From contig NZ_JBCITM010000006.1 in NCBI RefSeq assembly GCF_039414295.1, positions 1 through 64,000 of the forward strand: a DNA stretch of 64,000 nucleotides, in the 5' to 3' direction. The position numbers and the translations under genes were made by a program. Position 1 is the stretch's first letter, and each line of letters starts with the position of its first letter. Source of the DNA: Anoxynatronum sibiricum. Its GTDB lineage: Bacteria; Bacillota; Clostridia; Peptostreptococcales; Tindalliaceae. The notes below the pieces were generated by a model. It worked only from the letters and a program-made list of their open reading frames with translations, did not search any database and was not told the DNA's origin. Of the stretch, positions 42,629 through 51,149 are shown one piece after another.

Positions 42629-42755
42629 CTTTCATCACCCTTGTCTCTCCCAGTCTGGATCTGTCAACAGCTGTTTGTTTAAGTCAGTCTGTGTCTGTCA
42701 CAGCCTTGATCCGTCAGTACCTATCCCTTTCTGCTGACCATTCTGTCTTTGAAGC

Positions 42756-43328
42756 CTATGGCTCTTCTGTTTCTGATGAGGCTTTCTTCTTCCAGGTAAA
42801 GGCTTCTCCACAGAAGGGCAGGAACATCAGCCTGGTTTCCCCCAGTTCGATCACATCATAGGGATTCAGCACTGCCGGCATCACCAGTTCTTCATCGTTG
42901 AGGTACACCAGCCCTCTGCCGTCTCCGGGATACAGGCGAAACTTATGATCTTTGGGATTGTAGCTGACAATGGTGTGATTTTCCCTGGAGATGGTTTCAT
43001 CGCCTTCGATACAAATATCCATGGTATTGCTGCGCCCCACAAAGTTTTTCTCTGCCACGATGCGGTAATCTCTGCCCCGGTCTGCTCCTTCGATACAGAC
43101 AAACCAGCCCACCACCGGGTCGATGCCCATTTTTTTGTGGAAAACGCCCATGGTGCGGCCTTCCTGGGCCGGGGCTCCCTTCCCTCCTGCTGCCGGGGGA
43201 GGTGTTGGCCGCTTGGCCATGGTTTTCTGAATGTCGATATCCAGGCTCTGCACCCCGCAGTAGGGGCACCCGCTATGTTTTGAGGCATCATAGTAGTGGC
43301 CGTTGTTGCATCTTGTCAACTGATTCAT
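42756..43328 (-). CDS. Soluble FHA protein with N-terminal zinc ribbon
   Basis: A 190-residue protein. The zinc ribbon is formed by CNNGHYYDASKHSGCPYCG in the first 25 residues, a form often seen in small clostridial FHA proteins. The FHA domain (about 75-170) has VGRSNTMDICI, ISRENHTIVSY and a YLND turn; the usual Asn-Gly-Thr is replaced by GRGLVYLND. It is the only soluble FHA protein of the island and may act as a diffusible adaptor. The ATG at 43328 was chosen for GAGGGGG before it. Confidence 0.88.
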   Translation of the reverse strand: MNQLTRCNNGHYYDASKHSGCPYCGVQSLDIDIQKTMAKRPTPPPAAGGKGAPAQEGRTMGVFHKKMGIDPVVGWFVCIEGADRGRDYRIVAEKNFVGRSNTMDICIEGDETISRENHTIVSYNPKDHKFRLYPGDGRGLVYLNDEELVMPAVLNPYDVIELGETRLMFLPFCGEAFTWKKKASSETEEP

Positions 43329-43386
43329 GCTGTAACCCCCTCTTGTGATTATTCCTTTGCCGGTCACTGTTCATGCTGTCGCATCT

Positions 43387-44127
43387 TTATCGCATCCATA
43401 CAGCCAAGACCGAATAATTATCATGGTCTGGCGGTGCCTGTTCCAACAAGCGGGTTTCCATGGTGTTCAGCCATGCCTCCGGCGACGGGGCTGCTGCCAA
43501 AAGCGCTGTCATTTCAGCCTCTGTCACCAGTTCCCAGAACCCGTCGGAACAGAGGAGAAAGGCATCTTCACCGCCGGGACTGATGGAACTCCGGTCGGTA
43601 TGCCATCGCAACCCCTCACCCCCGTCAAGCACGGCTGTCAGGCGGTTTCGGTCTTCATGGTGACGAATGGCTTCTTCGGATATTTCCCCAATGTCTGCCA
43701 GTTTCTGGGGCAGGCTGTCGTCTTTTGTTCTTGACAGCAGCACCCCTTCCCGGAAATGGTAGAGACGCGAGTCTCCCACATGGCCCCACACTGCCTGATC
43801 ACCGTCACAGGCCCACAGCACCAGGGTGGTTTTCATCCGGGCCAGTGAAGGGTCTTCCTGCTGCTGTTGCTGCAGCGCGTCATTGGCCCGACGGGCGCAG
43901 GTTTCCAACAGGTTTCCCTGAAGGTGGCCGATCCCTTCCCCATGCTGCCAAAAGGTGCTTCGGGCTGTTTCAACGGCGATGGCTGAAGCAATGCGGCCAC
44001 CCCGATGGCCGCCCAGGCCGTCTGCCAGGGCGGCAAAGGCTCTTCCAGCTTGTTGATCAAAACACAGGGCATCTTCATTGTATTTTCGTCCTCCCGGTTT
44101 TGTAAGGGAGGCTGCCAGGATTTTCAT
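43387..44127 (-). CDS. PP2C-family Ser/Thr phosphatase (a)
   Basis: A 246-residue phosphatase that removes phosphate from Ser/Thr and opposes the kinases nearby. PP2C motifs in order: GGRKYNEDALCF, ALADGLGGHRGG (metal-binding Asp-Gly), LWACDGDQAVWGHVGDSRLYHF, RTKDDSLPQKLAD and FLLCSDGFWELVT. It is a compact soluble enzyme with no sensor domain, near normal family size. It lies between the FHA adaptor and the protease-FHA gene. Confidence 0.94.
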   Translation of the reverse strand: MKILAASLTKPGGRKYNEDALCFDQQAGRAFAALADGLGGHRGGRIASAIAVETARSTFWQHGEGIGHLQGNLLETCARRANDALQQQQQEDPSLARMKTTLVLWACDGDQAVWGHVGDSRLYHFREGVLLSRTKDDSLPQKLADIGEISEEAIRHHEDRNRLTAVLDGGEGLRWHTDRSSISPGGEDAFLLCSDGFWELVTEAEMTALLAAAPSPEAWLNTMETRLLEQAPPDHDNYSVLAVWMR

Positions 44128-44229
44128 GGGCGCTCACCTGTTCTTTCACTGGTTCTGAAAAGCCGTCTTATCAGCTTTAAAAAGCCTGTTTTTCAAGTTC
44201 CATAAGTTTTGCTGATGGGTTTGAAGCTC

Positions 44230-45741
44230 TCAACCTGTCACTGTCAGTTCAAAGACTTCTTTGGGGTCTGCCAGATAGAAACGGTCTCCCGGCTTCAGGT
44301 AATAGGGCTTTCCTGAATCCAGCTGTTCACTGGAGGAAAGGAAGGTGCCGTTGGAGGATGAATCTTCCAGCACAAACTGACGGGTTTTATCGTCAAACCG
44401 AATGGTCACGTGTTTTCGGCTGATTTCTTCGAAGGATTGAGGATACACCAGGTGGGCCATTCGAGGATCACGCCCGATGGTGAGCTGGCCGTTGACAAAT
44501 TCCACCGACTGGCCGGCAAAATGACCGGAGATTCCTTTGATGCCGGGGCCTGGGGTGACAGCAGCGCCGGTTTTGGCTTTTGTCATGGGAGCTGTCTGAG
44601 GATCAAGAGCCGCCGGTTTTGCCCGGGTGACACCTGGATCCACATTTTGGGAGTTGGGAATCTGCGGCGGCGGCATATGGGGCTGAAACTGAGGTTGACC
44701 CGATTGCCCGTACTGGAAGGATGCCTGGGCAGGGGCTTCTTTTTTCTTGCCTTTCATCACCATCACCACCACGCCAATCACCACCAACAGTGCCACTGCA
44801 CCCCCAATGATGAGCAGCATGGATCCGCCGGATTCTGGCTCTGGTTGTGGCGGCGGTGGTGCAGGGGTCGGTGTGGGTGCCGGCTCGGGGGTGGTGGCTG
44901 GTTCCGGTGTAGTGGTGGCGGGTGCAGGCGCAGCGCCTTCGCCGGTTGCCTTTGGCTGGCGAATGCCCCGGCGGTCCAGCACCTCTGTCAGGTAGTCAAT
45001 CTGCATGGAGCCATTCACGTTTTGTGCTTCCATGAAGGTAAAGGTATTAATCCCCACCACTTCTCCCAGTTCATTCACCAGGGGGCCGCCGGAGTTTCCC
45101 GGGTTAATGGGGGCATCGATCTGATAGGCACCAATCCCGTTCCAGGTGGTGGACTTGCTGATGATTCCCTTGGTCATCACCACATCTGAATAATAGGAGG
45201 AGCGAAAATCTTCCACGTTTTGATCCGGGAAACCCAGCGCCCAGACATCATCACCTACGTCTACCTGGTCACGGCTTGCCAGCACCAGGGGTTCATACCC
45301 ATAGAGAAGATGATTGGGGTCAATGCGCAACAGAGCCATGTCGGCATTGGGCAGTGAATGAAACACGGTGGCCGGCACCAGGTCATCAGCTGAGATCCAG
45401 ACACGGACGGAGATGTTCCGCACTTCCCGGCCGAAAGCATCCATCCACACGTCACCCAGCTGCATGTTGATGTAGTCTTTGTCTACCACATGAAAATTGG
45501 TGGCAATGTATTCAAAAGGTTCGCCGTCTCCCACCACGAAACCGGAGCCATGGCCAAGATATCCGGCATAGGGATCGTTAAAATCCCGCTGCACATCTGC
45601 ATCCCAGACAGTGACCCGTACCACACTTTTTCGGGCCTCTGAAGGGGAACTGGCATAGACCGGCGTGATGACACATGTCATCAGCAGTACCAGTATTGCC
45701 AACACCGCCACCATTCGCATCATTTGCTGTTTATTCTTCAT
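44230..45741 (-). CDS. Trypsin-like serine protease with cytoplasmic FHA domain
   Basis: A 503-residue protein. A signal or anchor (MVAVLAILVLLMTCVITPVYA) precedes a trypsin-like protease domain with catalytic triad His84 (ATNFHVV), Asp134 (NADMALL) and Ser217 (NPGNSGGP), as in HtrA/DegP-type enzymes but with no PDZ domain. A Pro/Thr-rich linker (PEPATTPEPAPTPTPAP) and a membrane segment (MLLIIGGAVALLVVIGVVVMVM, about 312-333) lead to a C-terminal FHA domain (IGRDPRMAHLVYP, ISRKHVTI, SSNGTFL). The protease is outside and the FHA domain inside, so cytoplasmic phosphorylation may control or localise surface proteolysis. The ATG at 45741 follows AAAGGAG. Confidence 0.93.
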   Translation of the reverse strand: MKNKQQMMRMVAVLAILVLLMTCVITPVYASSPSEARKSVVRVTVWDADVQRDFNDPYAGYLGHGSGFVVGDGEPFEYIATNFHVVDKDYINMQLGDVWMDAFGREVRNISVRVWISADDLVPATVFHSLPNADMALLRIDPNHLLYGYEPLVLASRDQVDVGDDVWALGFPDQNVEDFRSSYYSDVVMTKGIISKSTTWNGIGAYQIDAPINPGNSGGPLVNELGEVVGINTFTFMEAQNVNGSMQIDYLTEVLDRRGIRQPKATGEGAAPAPATTTPEPATTPEPAPTPTPAPPPPQPEPESGGSMLLIIGGAVALLVVIGVVVMVMKGKKKEAPAQASFQYGQSGQPQFQPHMPPPQIPNSQNVDPGVTRAKPAALDPQTAPMTKAKTGAAVTPGPGIKGISGHFAGQSVEFVNGQLTIGRDPRMAHLVYPQSFEEISRKHVTIRFDDKTRQFVLEDSSSNGTFLSSSEQLDSGKPYYLKPGDRFYLADPKEVFELTVTG

Positions 45742-45767
45742 CCCATCCACTCCTTTGGTTTTTTGTC

Positions 45768-46544
45768 TTATGTGGTGCATTCGACGATAATCACTGTCAC
45801 ATTGTCCTGGTGCCGTTTTTGCTTTGCCAGCACCTGCTGGATCATTTCCGTTGCCGGATCATGATGGTGACTGCTGAGAAGCGCCTCCATTTCTTCCCGG
45901 GTCAGAACTCCCGACAAGCCGTCGGAACATAAGATCACCTGGTCACCCGGCTCCAACTGCATTGGTTTCTGGCTGCGGTCAATTTCAGGTATTTCCGGCA
46001 GTCCCAGATAGCTGGTGAGATGATCCCGCTCAGGATGAACCCGTGCTTCTTCCGCTGTCATTTCTCCATTCTTTACCTGCATTTTTAACTGGTTGGCATA
46101 GACGTGCTCTGTATTAAGCTGCTGCAATCGCCCCTCTCTGAAATGAAAAATGTGACTGTCACCGACAGAAATCCAATGGAGCCTGTCTGTTTCAATGAGT
46201 ATTGCCACCAGAGTGGTGCCCAGCTCCACCTCACGGCCGTCGATAAATGCTTTGTCAAACACGCTGACATTGGCTATGCGTAACGTTCGTTGCAGAAATG
46301 CTTCAGCCGGTTCTTCCAGAGACCGTTCACGGTGCTCCCGGAGAAATCTGTCGATGGCTGCGTGGCTGGCCCTGCTGCCGTGGGATAACCCTCCCATGCC
46401 GTCGGCAATCACCGCCAGATAACCCTTTTGTTTGATCAGTTCAGCGTCATCCAGACTGGTGACCCCCAGGGCGTCTTCCTGATACTCCCGGGTTCCCTGG
46501 TGCTGCGCCTGAAAAACAGCCAGTGATTTTTCTGCTGCATTCAT
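45768..46544 (-). CDS. PP2C-family Ser/Thr phosphatase (b)
   Basis: A 258-residue phosphatase. PP2C motifs: GTREYQEDALGV, AVIADGMGGLSHGSRAS, LHWISVGDSHIFHF, RDHLTSYLG and ILCSDGLSGVLT, with a closing DNVTVIIVEC strand. It is the second of two PP2C genes, and their sequence differs enough to suggest different substrates. It lies 26 bases upstream of the protease-FHA gene and is probably on the same transcript. AAAGGAG is found before the start. Confidence 0.94.
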   Translation of the reverse strand: MNAAEKSLAVFQAQHQGTREYQEDALGVTSLDDAELIKQKGYLAVIADGMGGLSHGSRASHAAIDRFLREHRERSLEEPAEAFLQRTLRIANVSVFDKAFIDGREVELGTTLVAILIETDRLHWISVGDSHIFHFREGRLQQLNTEHVYANQLKMQVKNGEMTAEEARVHPERDHLTSYLGLPEIPEIDRSQKPMQLEPGDQVILCSDGLSGVLTREEMEALLSSHHHDPATEMIQQVLAKQKRHQDNVTVIIVECTT

Positions 46545-46601
46545 AGATTCATCAGCGCTCCTTTATTGATTAGCTGCCCATCAGTACCTGGTTGCTGTGT
46601 T

Positions 46602-47312
46602 TCAATATCTGGTTGCCATAACCCGCGTCTCTTGCTGCGACTTTGTCACTTCCTGTGCCTCCGTTGATTCAACGGCCTGCCATTCTTTCAGATAAGCCCT
46701 TACAATCAGCCGGTGAGTCGCCGGACTGTTTTTCGGCTCACAGGTTTGAAGGGTGAGGGCCGGCACTTCTGTGAAACTAATAACACTCCAGTCGTAGGGA
46801 TCCACTATGCTGACCCAGGCAACCTCGTAAACCAGCACATGACTGCCGGTTTTCAGATAGATGGGATCACCTGCTGCCAGTTTGTCCAAGTCTCTAAAGT
46901 AGGCATACTGCCCTCTGCGATGGGCGGCAAAGGCCGCATTGCCCTGGCGTGTTCCCGGCAGGGCGCTCATTTGAAAATGAACGGGGGCAATACGCAGATC
47001 TGCATCGCTGAAGACATCGCCGCTGATGACTTCCATTTCAAAGTCAAGGGCAGGAATGGTCATCGTGGTCGGCACAAAGGTTTCTGGTTCATAGTGATCA
47101 TCAGTGGCTGTCTCACTGTCTCTCTGCTGATCAATAGTGCTGGGTGAAGGCTTCAATGCCAGTTCGTTCTGCTGAACTCGACGAGCAGCATCCAGCCACT
47201 CTTCTGAGTTCACGACAGCGGCAGGAGGGGTGGGGCGGGAGAAAATAAAAAAGAGAACGATTCCCATGAGCAAGAGAACGATTCCCGCCCATCTTCGTAC
47301 CACCATGGACAT
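46602..47312 (-). CDS. Sortase (class D/E-like)
   Basis: A 236-residue membrane-anchored transpeptidase that cleaves LPXTG-like signals and links proteins to the cell wall. An N-terminal anchor (GIVLLLMGIVLFFIFS) is followed by the sortase fold: MTIPALDFEMEV, catalytic His131 in AFAAHRRG, Cys191 in LTLQTCEP and a later catalytic-type Arg in HRLIVRAYL. The best substrate candidate in the window is the LPRTD protein at 35.4-36.8 kb. The ATG at 47312 was chosen for GAGGAAG before it. It is the first gene of the minus-strand island and has a good promoter upstream. Confidence 0.92.
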   Translation of the reverse strand: MSMVVRRWAGIVLLLMGIVLFFIFSRPTPPAAVVNSEEWLDAARRVQQNELALKPSPSTIDQQRDSETATDDHYEPETFVPTTMTIPALDFEMEVISGDVFSDADLRIAPVHFQMSALPGTRQGNAAFAAHRRGQYAYFRDLDKLAAGDPIYLKTGSHVLVYEVAWVSIVDPYDWSVISFTEVPALTLQTCEPKNSPATHRLIVRAYLKEWQAVESTEAQEVTKSQQETRVMATRY

Positions 47313-47634
47313 GATGATCACTTCCTCTGAAAAAGGTTCCATTCGTCGCTGACATACTCCTGAGGTGCATGTCATATCGTGCCTGTTGATGCGTCTTAAC
47401 CAAACACATATCCTTTCGGAATATTGTAACAATATTATAGCACATTTAGGTCATTGGCCTCAATTATGTGCAAACGTTTGCACTCATTTGTCATGTTTTT
47501 TCAGCCATATCGTCACCTTTTGTCATTGTCTTCCGAATCCCTATTATTTGTCATCTCTGATTCTCTATTTTGGATGATTTTCATATGATAAAATAGAAAA
47601 TGACAGTTGACGAAATTGGAGGGAGGTTGTTGCC
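47313..47634. other. Divergent intergenic region of the signalling island
   Basis: This region lies between the sortase gene (minus) and kinase 4 (plus). It contains the minus-strand promoter at 47434-47463 and a weaker plus-strand -10 candidate, TATGAT at 47584-47589. It is A/T-rich and I see no coding sequence. Regulation of both gene sets may meet here. Confidence 0.6.
47434..47463 (-). promoter_or_regulatory. Sigma-A-type promoter of the sortase/signalling operon
   Basis: On the minus strand TTGAGG (47458-47463), an 18-base spacer and TATAAT (47434-47439). The leader to the sortase start is about 115 bases. Confidence 0.65.
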
Positions 47635-48852
47635 TTGGTTGACTCAAATCATACCCACCTTGCACCCGGCACAATTTTGCAGGGAAAATACCAGATCGAA
47701 AATACCCTGGGCCAGGGAGGGTTTGGTATTACTTATCTGGCAAGAGATCTGAACCTGGAAATCAATCTGGCCATCAAGGAGTATATGCCTCAGGATCTGG
47801 CCACACGGCTGCCGGGGAATACCGAAGTAAGCATCCACTCAGGAAATCTGCGGGCCCACTATGATGATGGTCTGACAAAGTTTTTGCAGGAAGCCCGTAC
47901 CCTGGCACGTTTTGAATCCCACCCCAACATCGTTTCTGTACGGGACTATTTCGAGGCCAACGAAACAGCCTACTTTGTCATGAACTACATTGAGGGGATC
48001 ACACTGAAAGAATATATTCGGAATAGCGGAGGCAGCATCAGTGTTCCCCAGGCACTGTCGGTTTTCATGCCTGTGCTGGATGCCCTTCGGGAGGTGCATG
48101 CCTATGACGTGCTCCACCGGGACATCAGCCCGGACAATATCTTCATGACAGCAAAGGGACAAATCATTCTCATTGACTTTGGCGCCGCCCGCCAGTCTGT
48201 TTCCAATAAAGGACACAGCATGTCCATCATCCTCAAGCCCGGTTACACACCTGAAGAGCAGTATCGCTCAAGAGGACTTCAGGGCCCCTGGACAGATCTT
48301 TACGCCCTTGGTGCCACTTTTTACCGGGCCATTACAGGTCAAATGCCGGTTGAGTCGCTGGACCGGCTGGCACAGGATGATTTGATCCCTCCTTCTGCCC
48401 TGGGTGTGAAGATAGATACGCCTCTTGAGGCCGCCCTTCTTCGTGCCATGGCCGTCAAGGCTGAAGACCGGTTTCAGACAGCCGCCGATTTTCAGGCTGC
48501 GCTGCTGGGCGTTGCGACCGCTGCTGCACCAAACAGTTCATCCCCATCTTCTGACGTGGGATCCGTTATGGCTCCCAGCGCTCTGTCTAATGGGGCAACT
48601 CTTTCTTCTGACAGTGAATCGGCAGATCCTGTACCAGCACCACAGCCAACACCGCCTGGGATTCCTCCAGTCACCGGGACATTCGCCGGCCAACAAACCG
48701 CCAGCCTGGGAGCTGCTGCACCATCCGCTGCTGCCCCGCCCACATCTGTTTCAGGCTCTGTCGGTCAGGCTCCTGTGCCAAAGGGAAAAGTGGCCCTCAT
48801 TGGAATGGTGATTGTGGGCTTGCTGCTGGCAGCACTTTATTTGGCCCGATAG
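47635..48852 (+). CDS. Tail-anchored Ser/Thr protein kinase (kinase 4)
   Basis: A 405-residue kinase, the only plus-strand gene of the island. It lacks the N-terminal zinc ribbon of the other three and begins close to the kinase core: GQGGFGITYLARD, LAIKEYMPQDL, HRDISPDN (His161, Asp163), DFGAAR and TPEEQYRSRGLQGPWTDLYALGATFY. After a Ser/Pro/Ala-rich linker it ends in a membrane helix (VALIGMVIVGLLLAALYLAR) with nothing beyond it, so there is no external sensor. The start is TTG at 47635 after GGAGGGAGG. It may be a constitutive or partner-activated kinase for the system. A bidirectional terminator follows. Confidence 0.93.
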   Translation: MVDSNHTHLAPGTILQGKYQIENTLGQGGFGITYLARDLNLEINLAIKEYMPQDLATRLPGNTEVSIHSGNLRAHYDDGLTKFLQEARTLARFESHPNIVSVRDYFEANETAYFVMNYIEGITLKEYIRNSGGSISVPQALSVFMPVLDALREVHAYDVLHRDISPDNIFMTAKGQIILIDFGAARQSVSNKGHSMSIILKPGYTPEEQYRSRGLQGPWTDLYALGATFYRAITGQMPVESLDRLAQDDLIPPSALGVKIDTPLEAALLRAMAVKAEDRFQTAADFQAALLGVATAAAPNSSSPSSDVGSVMAPSALSNGATLSSDSESADPVPAPQPTPPGIPPVTGTFAGQQTASLGAAAPSAAAPPTSVSGSVGQAPVPKGKVALIGMVIVGLLLAALYLAR

Positions 48853-48891
48853 AGCCATAATCGCAGCATGGCAACGAATCATCTCTCCACC

Positions 48892-48942
48892 AAAAAGCCC
48901 CTTGCCTTGAACCATTTTTCGGTTCAGCGCAAGGGGCTTTTT
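48892..48942. terminator. Bidirectional terminator
   Basis: AAAAAGCCCCTTGC pairs with GCAAGGGGCTTTTT across an inner stem (TTGAACC/GGTTCAG). The A run and T run flank the stem, so it can end both the kinase 4 transcript and the convergent LemA transcript. Confidence 0.9.
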
Positions 48943-48946
48943 CAAA

Positions 48947-49507
48947 CTAAAACCGCACCTGAACAGCCTGTCTTTCGGATGTTTCCAGTACTTCGAAGTA
49001 TGGTATCGCCTGGAATCCCATGATTCCCGCCAACAACACACCGGGGAATGCTTCGATTTTGGTGTTGAACTTCATGGTGGTATCGTTGTAAAACTGACGG
49101 CTGTAGGCAATTTTGTTCTCTGTTTCCGCCAGATCACGCTGCAATTGGGAGAAGTTTTCACTGGCTTTCAGTTCCGGGTAGGCCTCTGCCACTGCAAACA
49201 GTGATTTCAATGCACCCGAGAGAGCGTTTTCCGCTTGCTGGCGGTCTTCCACCGACTGGGCCTGCAGGGCCTCTGCCCGGGCCCGGGTGACCAGCTCAAA
49301 GGTTTCTTTCTCATGGGCAGCGTATCCTTTGACGGTTTCCACCAGATTGGGGATTAAATCTGACCGCCGCTTCAGCTGCACATCGATCTGCGCCCAGGCG
49401 TTTCGTGCCAGGTTGCGCAGCTTGATGGTACTGTTGTAGAAGACCACCAGCCCCATCCCCGATAAAATAATGACCACTATCAGTACTGCCAGTAACGTGC
49501 TCCACAT
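48947..49507 (-). CDS. lemA: LemA-family protein
   Basis: A 186-residue protein with one N-terminal membrane segment (LLAVLIVVIILSGMGLVVFY) and a helical LemA domain: RNAWAQIDVQLKRRSDLIPNLVETVKGYAAHEKETFELVTRARAEAL, then LSGALKSLFAVAEAYPELKASENFSQLQRDLAETENKIAYSRQFYNDTTMKFN. The role of LemA is not well established; these proteins commonly sit with DUF2207 membrane proteins, and one occurs in this island. The ATG at 49507 was chosen because AAAGGAG is well spaced to it. The GTG at 49519 overlaps the ribosome binding site. Confidence 0.94.
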   Translation of the reverse strand: MWSTLLAVLIVVIILSGMGLVVFYNSTIKLRNLARNAWAQIDVQLKRRSDLIPNLVETVKGYAAHEKETFELVTRARAEALQAQSVEDRQQAENALSGALKSLFAVAEAYPELKASENFSQLQRDLAETENKIAYSRQFYNDTTMKFNTKIEAFPGVLLAGIMGFQAIPYFEVLETSERQAVQVRF

Positions 49508-49573
49508 CGCATTGATCACTCCTTTTTTTGTGTTGAGGCGGCTGCCTATGTTTCGCTTACATGTTGTGTCTGG

Positions 49574-50923
49574 TTACAGCAGAAAACTGCCGCTGATCAC
49601 CACTCCCAAAACCGCCAGCATCACCAGAAGGGGAACCACCATGGGCCCCTTTCGCCATGCTTTGGACGCAGGCAGATAAGAGAGCGTTCTATCTCTTGCC
49701 GGCTGGGGTTCTTTTGGAATTCCCGCCGCTTTCAGGTAATTCACCAATCCACTGCCACCCACCAGCATCTCCTGATACCACTGATCTGTGATCCAGAAGT
49801 CCATCACTGCACCACTCCTGAGATTCAGGCGAACTCCCTGGGCCACTGTGCCTGCTCCCGTCACCAGCTGGCTGGCCATGATAAACTTCATGGAACCTTT
49901 TGAGATCAAAAATCCCAGCCAAGTCATTCGCCGCATCCATCGGGGTGATTCTTTGACCACGGGTTGAAAGGACTCAATGTCACTGAAAGATACCACCACA
50001 CGCCCGCGATAAGACTCCATGACAAGGCTGTCGTGAGCCACCACCATTTCAAAGCTGGCGGTCCAGGCATTGATGTACATGATCCAGAGGGACAGGCCTG
50101 CCATGCCCCAAAAAATCACCGTGAGAGGCAGCGCAATGGTGACGGCCTGAAGGGATCCACAGCTGATGAGAAAAGGCATGGTATAAAAAACCAGAAACAG
50201 CATCACCATGGCCACATCTGCCAGCCGTGTTTTAAATCCGGGGTAAGCCATGGCCCCTTGATGGCGACGGGTACGGGGCAGCCCCCAATAGAACAACAAA
50301 CCTGCCAGCATCACCCCATAACCGTAGGCGCGGGCGGTGCGAATCATTCCTGCCGGTGGAAGGTCAAATGCCGATCCGCCGCCAAGACTGAAAGATGATA
50401 ACGGGGCAGGCAGTGGGGTTAGTTTTGCGTACAGGGGTTCTTGCCCCTGGTTTTCTAAGGCCAGGTACAGGGGCGCCGTGTGACTGGCTGCCTGATTGAA
50501 CCAACCGGCCACTGGCGCTTCCTCCGGGCGAAAATAGGCCCGGGGTGTGTAGCCGCTTTTCATGGTTTCTTTTTGGACCCGATGTTTCCATTCCTTTGGC
50601 ACCATCTGGCCTGCTAATAAACGCATGTTTTGTGTAAAATCAGGCCATGCGGTTGTTTGAAGGGTCAACAGGTTTTCTCCTGCAACAGCTTGCACATAGG
50701 CTTCCAGGGGAAGGGCTGCCAGCCGGCGCTGCTCTTCTGTCACGAAAGGCCGCTCTATTTCCCGGCGCTGCTGGCGCTCCATGTCCACCGGCTCCACCCG
50801 CACCAGGGGTGCCGGCGAGGCATAGGCAAAAAGCCAGAAGCCTATCGCCAGACCAAAAAGAAGCAAGAGACGACGCCAAAGCTCAAAGGCGCCTTTGAGC
50901 TCTTTAGCGCCTGAATCATTCAT
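49574..50923 (-). CDS. Multi-pass membrane protein with PH-like C-terminal region
   Basis: About 449 residues. I do not recognise the family. A first membrane segment (about 15-35) leads to an external region of about 150 residues, followed by three hydrophobic segments (about 205-225, 240-262, 270-295). A beta-rich cytoplasmic part (SFEMVVAHDSLVMESYRGRVVVSFSDIESFQPV) looks like a bacterial PH-type domain, and a final membrane segment ends the chain. The start is unclear. AGGAGGTGAG lies 8 bases before an ATT codon (50935); the first ATG in frame is at 50923, used here, and GTG at 50944 overlaps the ribosome binding site. It is 67 bases before the LemA gene. Confidence 0.65.
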   Translation of the reverse strand: MNDSGAKELKGAFELWRRLLLLFGLAIGFWLFAYASPAPLVRVEPVDMERQQRREIERPFVTEEQRRLAALPLEAYVQAVAGENLLTLQTTAWPDFTQNMRLLAGQMVPKEWKHRVQKETMKSGYTPRAYFRPEEAPVAGWFNQAASHTAPLYLALENQGQEPLYAKLTPLPAPLSSFSLGGGSAFDLPPAGMIRTARAYGYGVMLAGLLFYWGLPRTRRHQGAMAYPGFKTRLADVAMVMLFLVFYTMPFLISCGSLQAVTIALPLTVIFWGMAGLSLWIMYINAWTASFEMVVAHDSLVMESYRGRVVVSFSDIESFQPVVKESPRWMRRMTWLGFLISKGSMKFIMASQLVTGAGTVAQGVRLNLRSGAVMDFWITDQWYQEMLVGGSGLVNYLKAAGIPKEPQPARDRTLSYLPASKAWRKGPMVVPLLVMLAVLGVVISGSFLL

Positions 50924-51149
50924 TCGATTTAGAATGGCTCTCACCTCCTGAATCAGATGGCTTTGCTATAGCATACTTGCTTCTTAAACAGTTGTCAATT
51001 AGTGTCACGGAAGAAATTGCCACCTCGACACATTCCCTTGAAGCAGAAAAACGGCCGGTAAAACCTGCGTGGTTTCGACCGACCGGTATGACTTTTTCCA
51101 TCTTCAATAAGAGGTTTTGTTGCAAAACAACCATTCTTTTCCTGAAATA

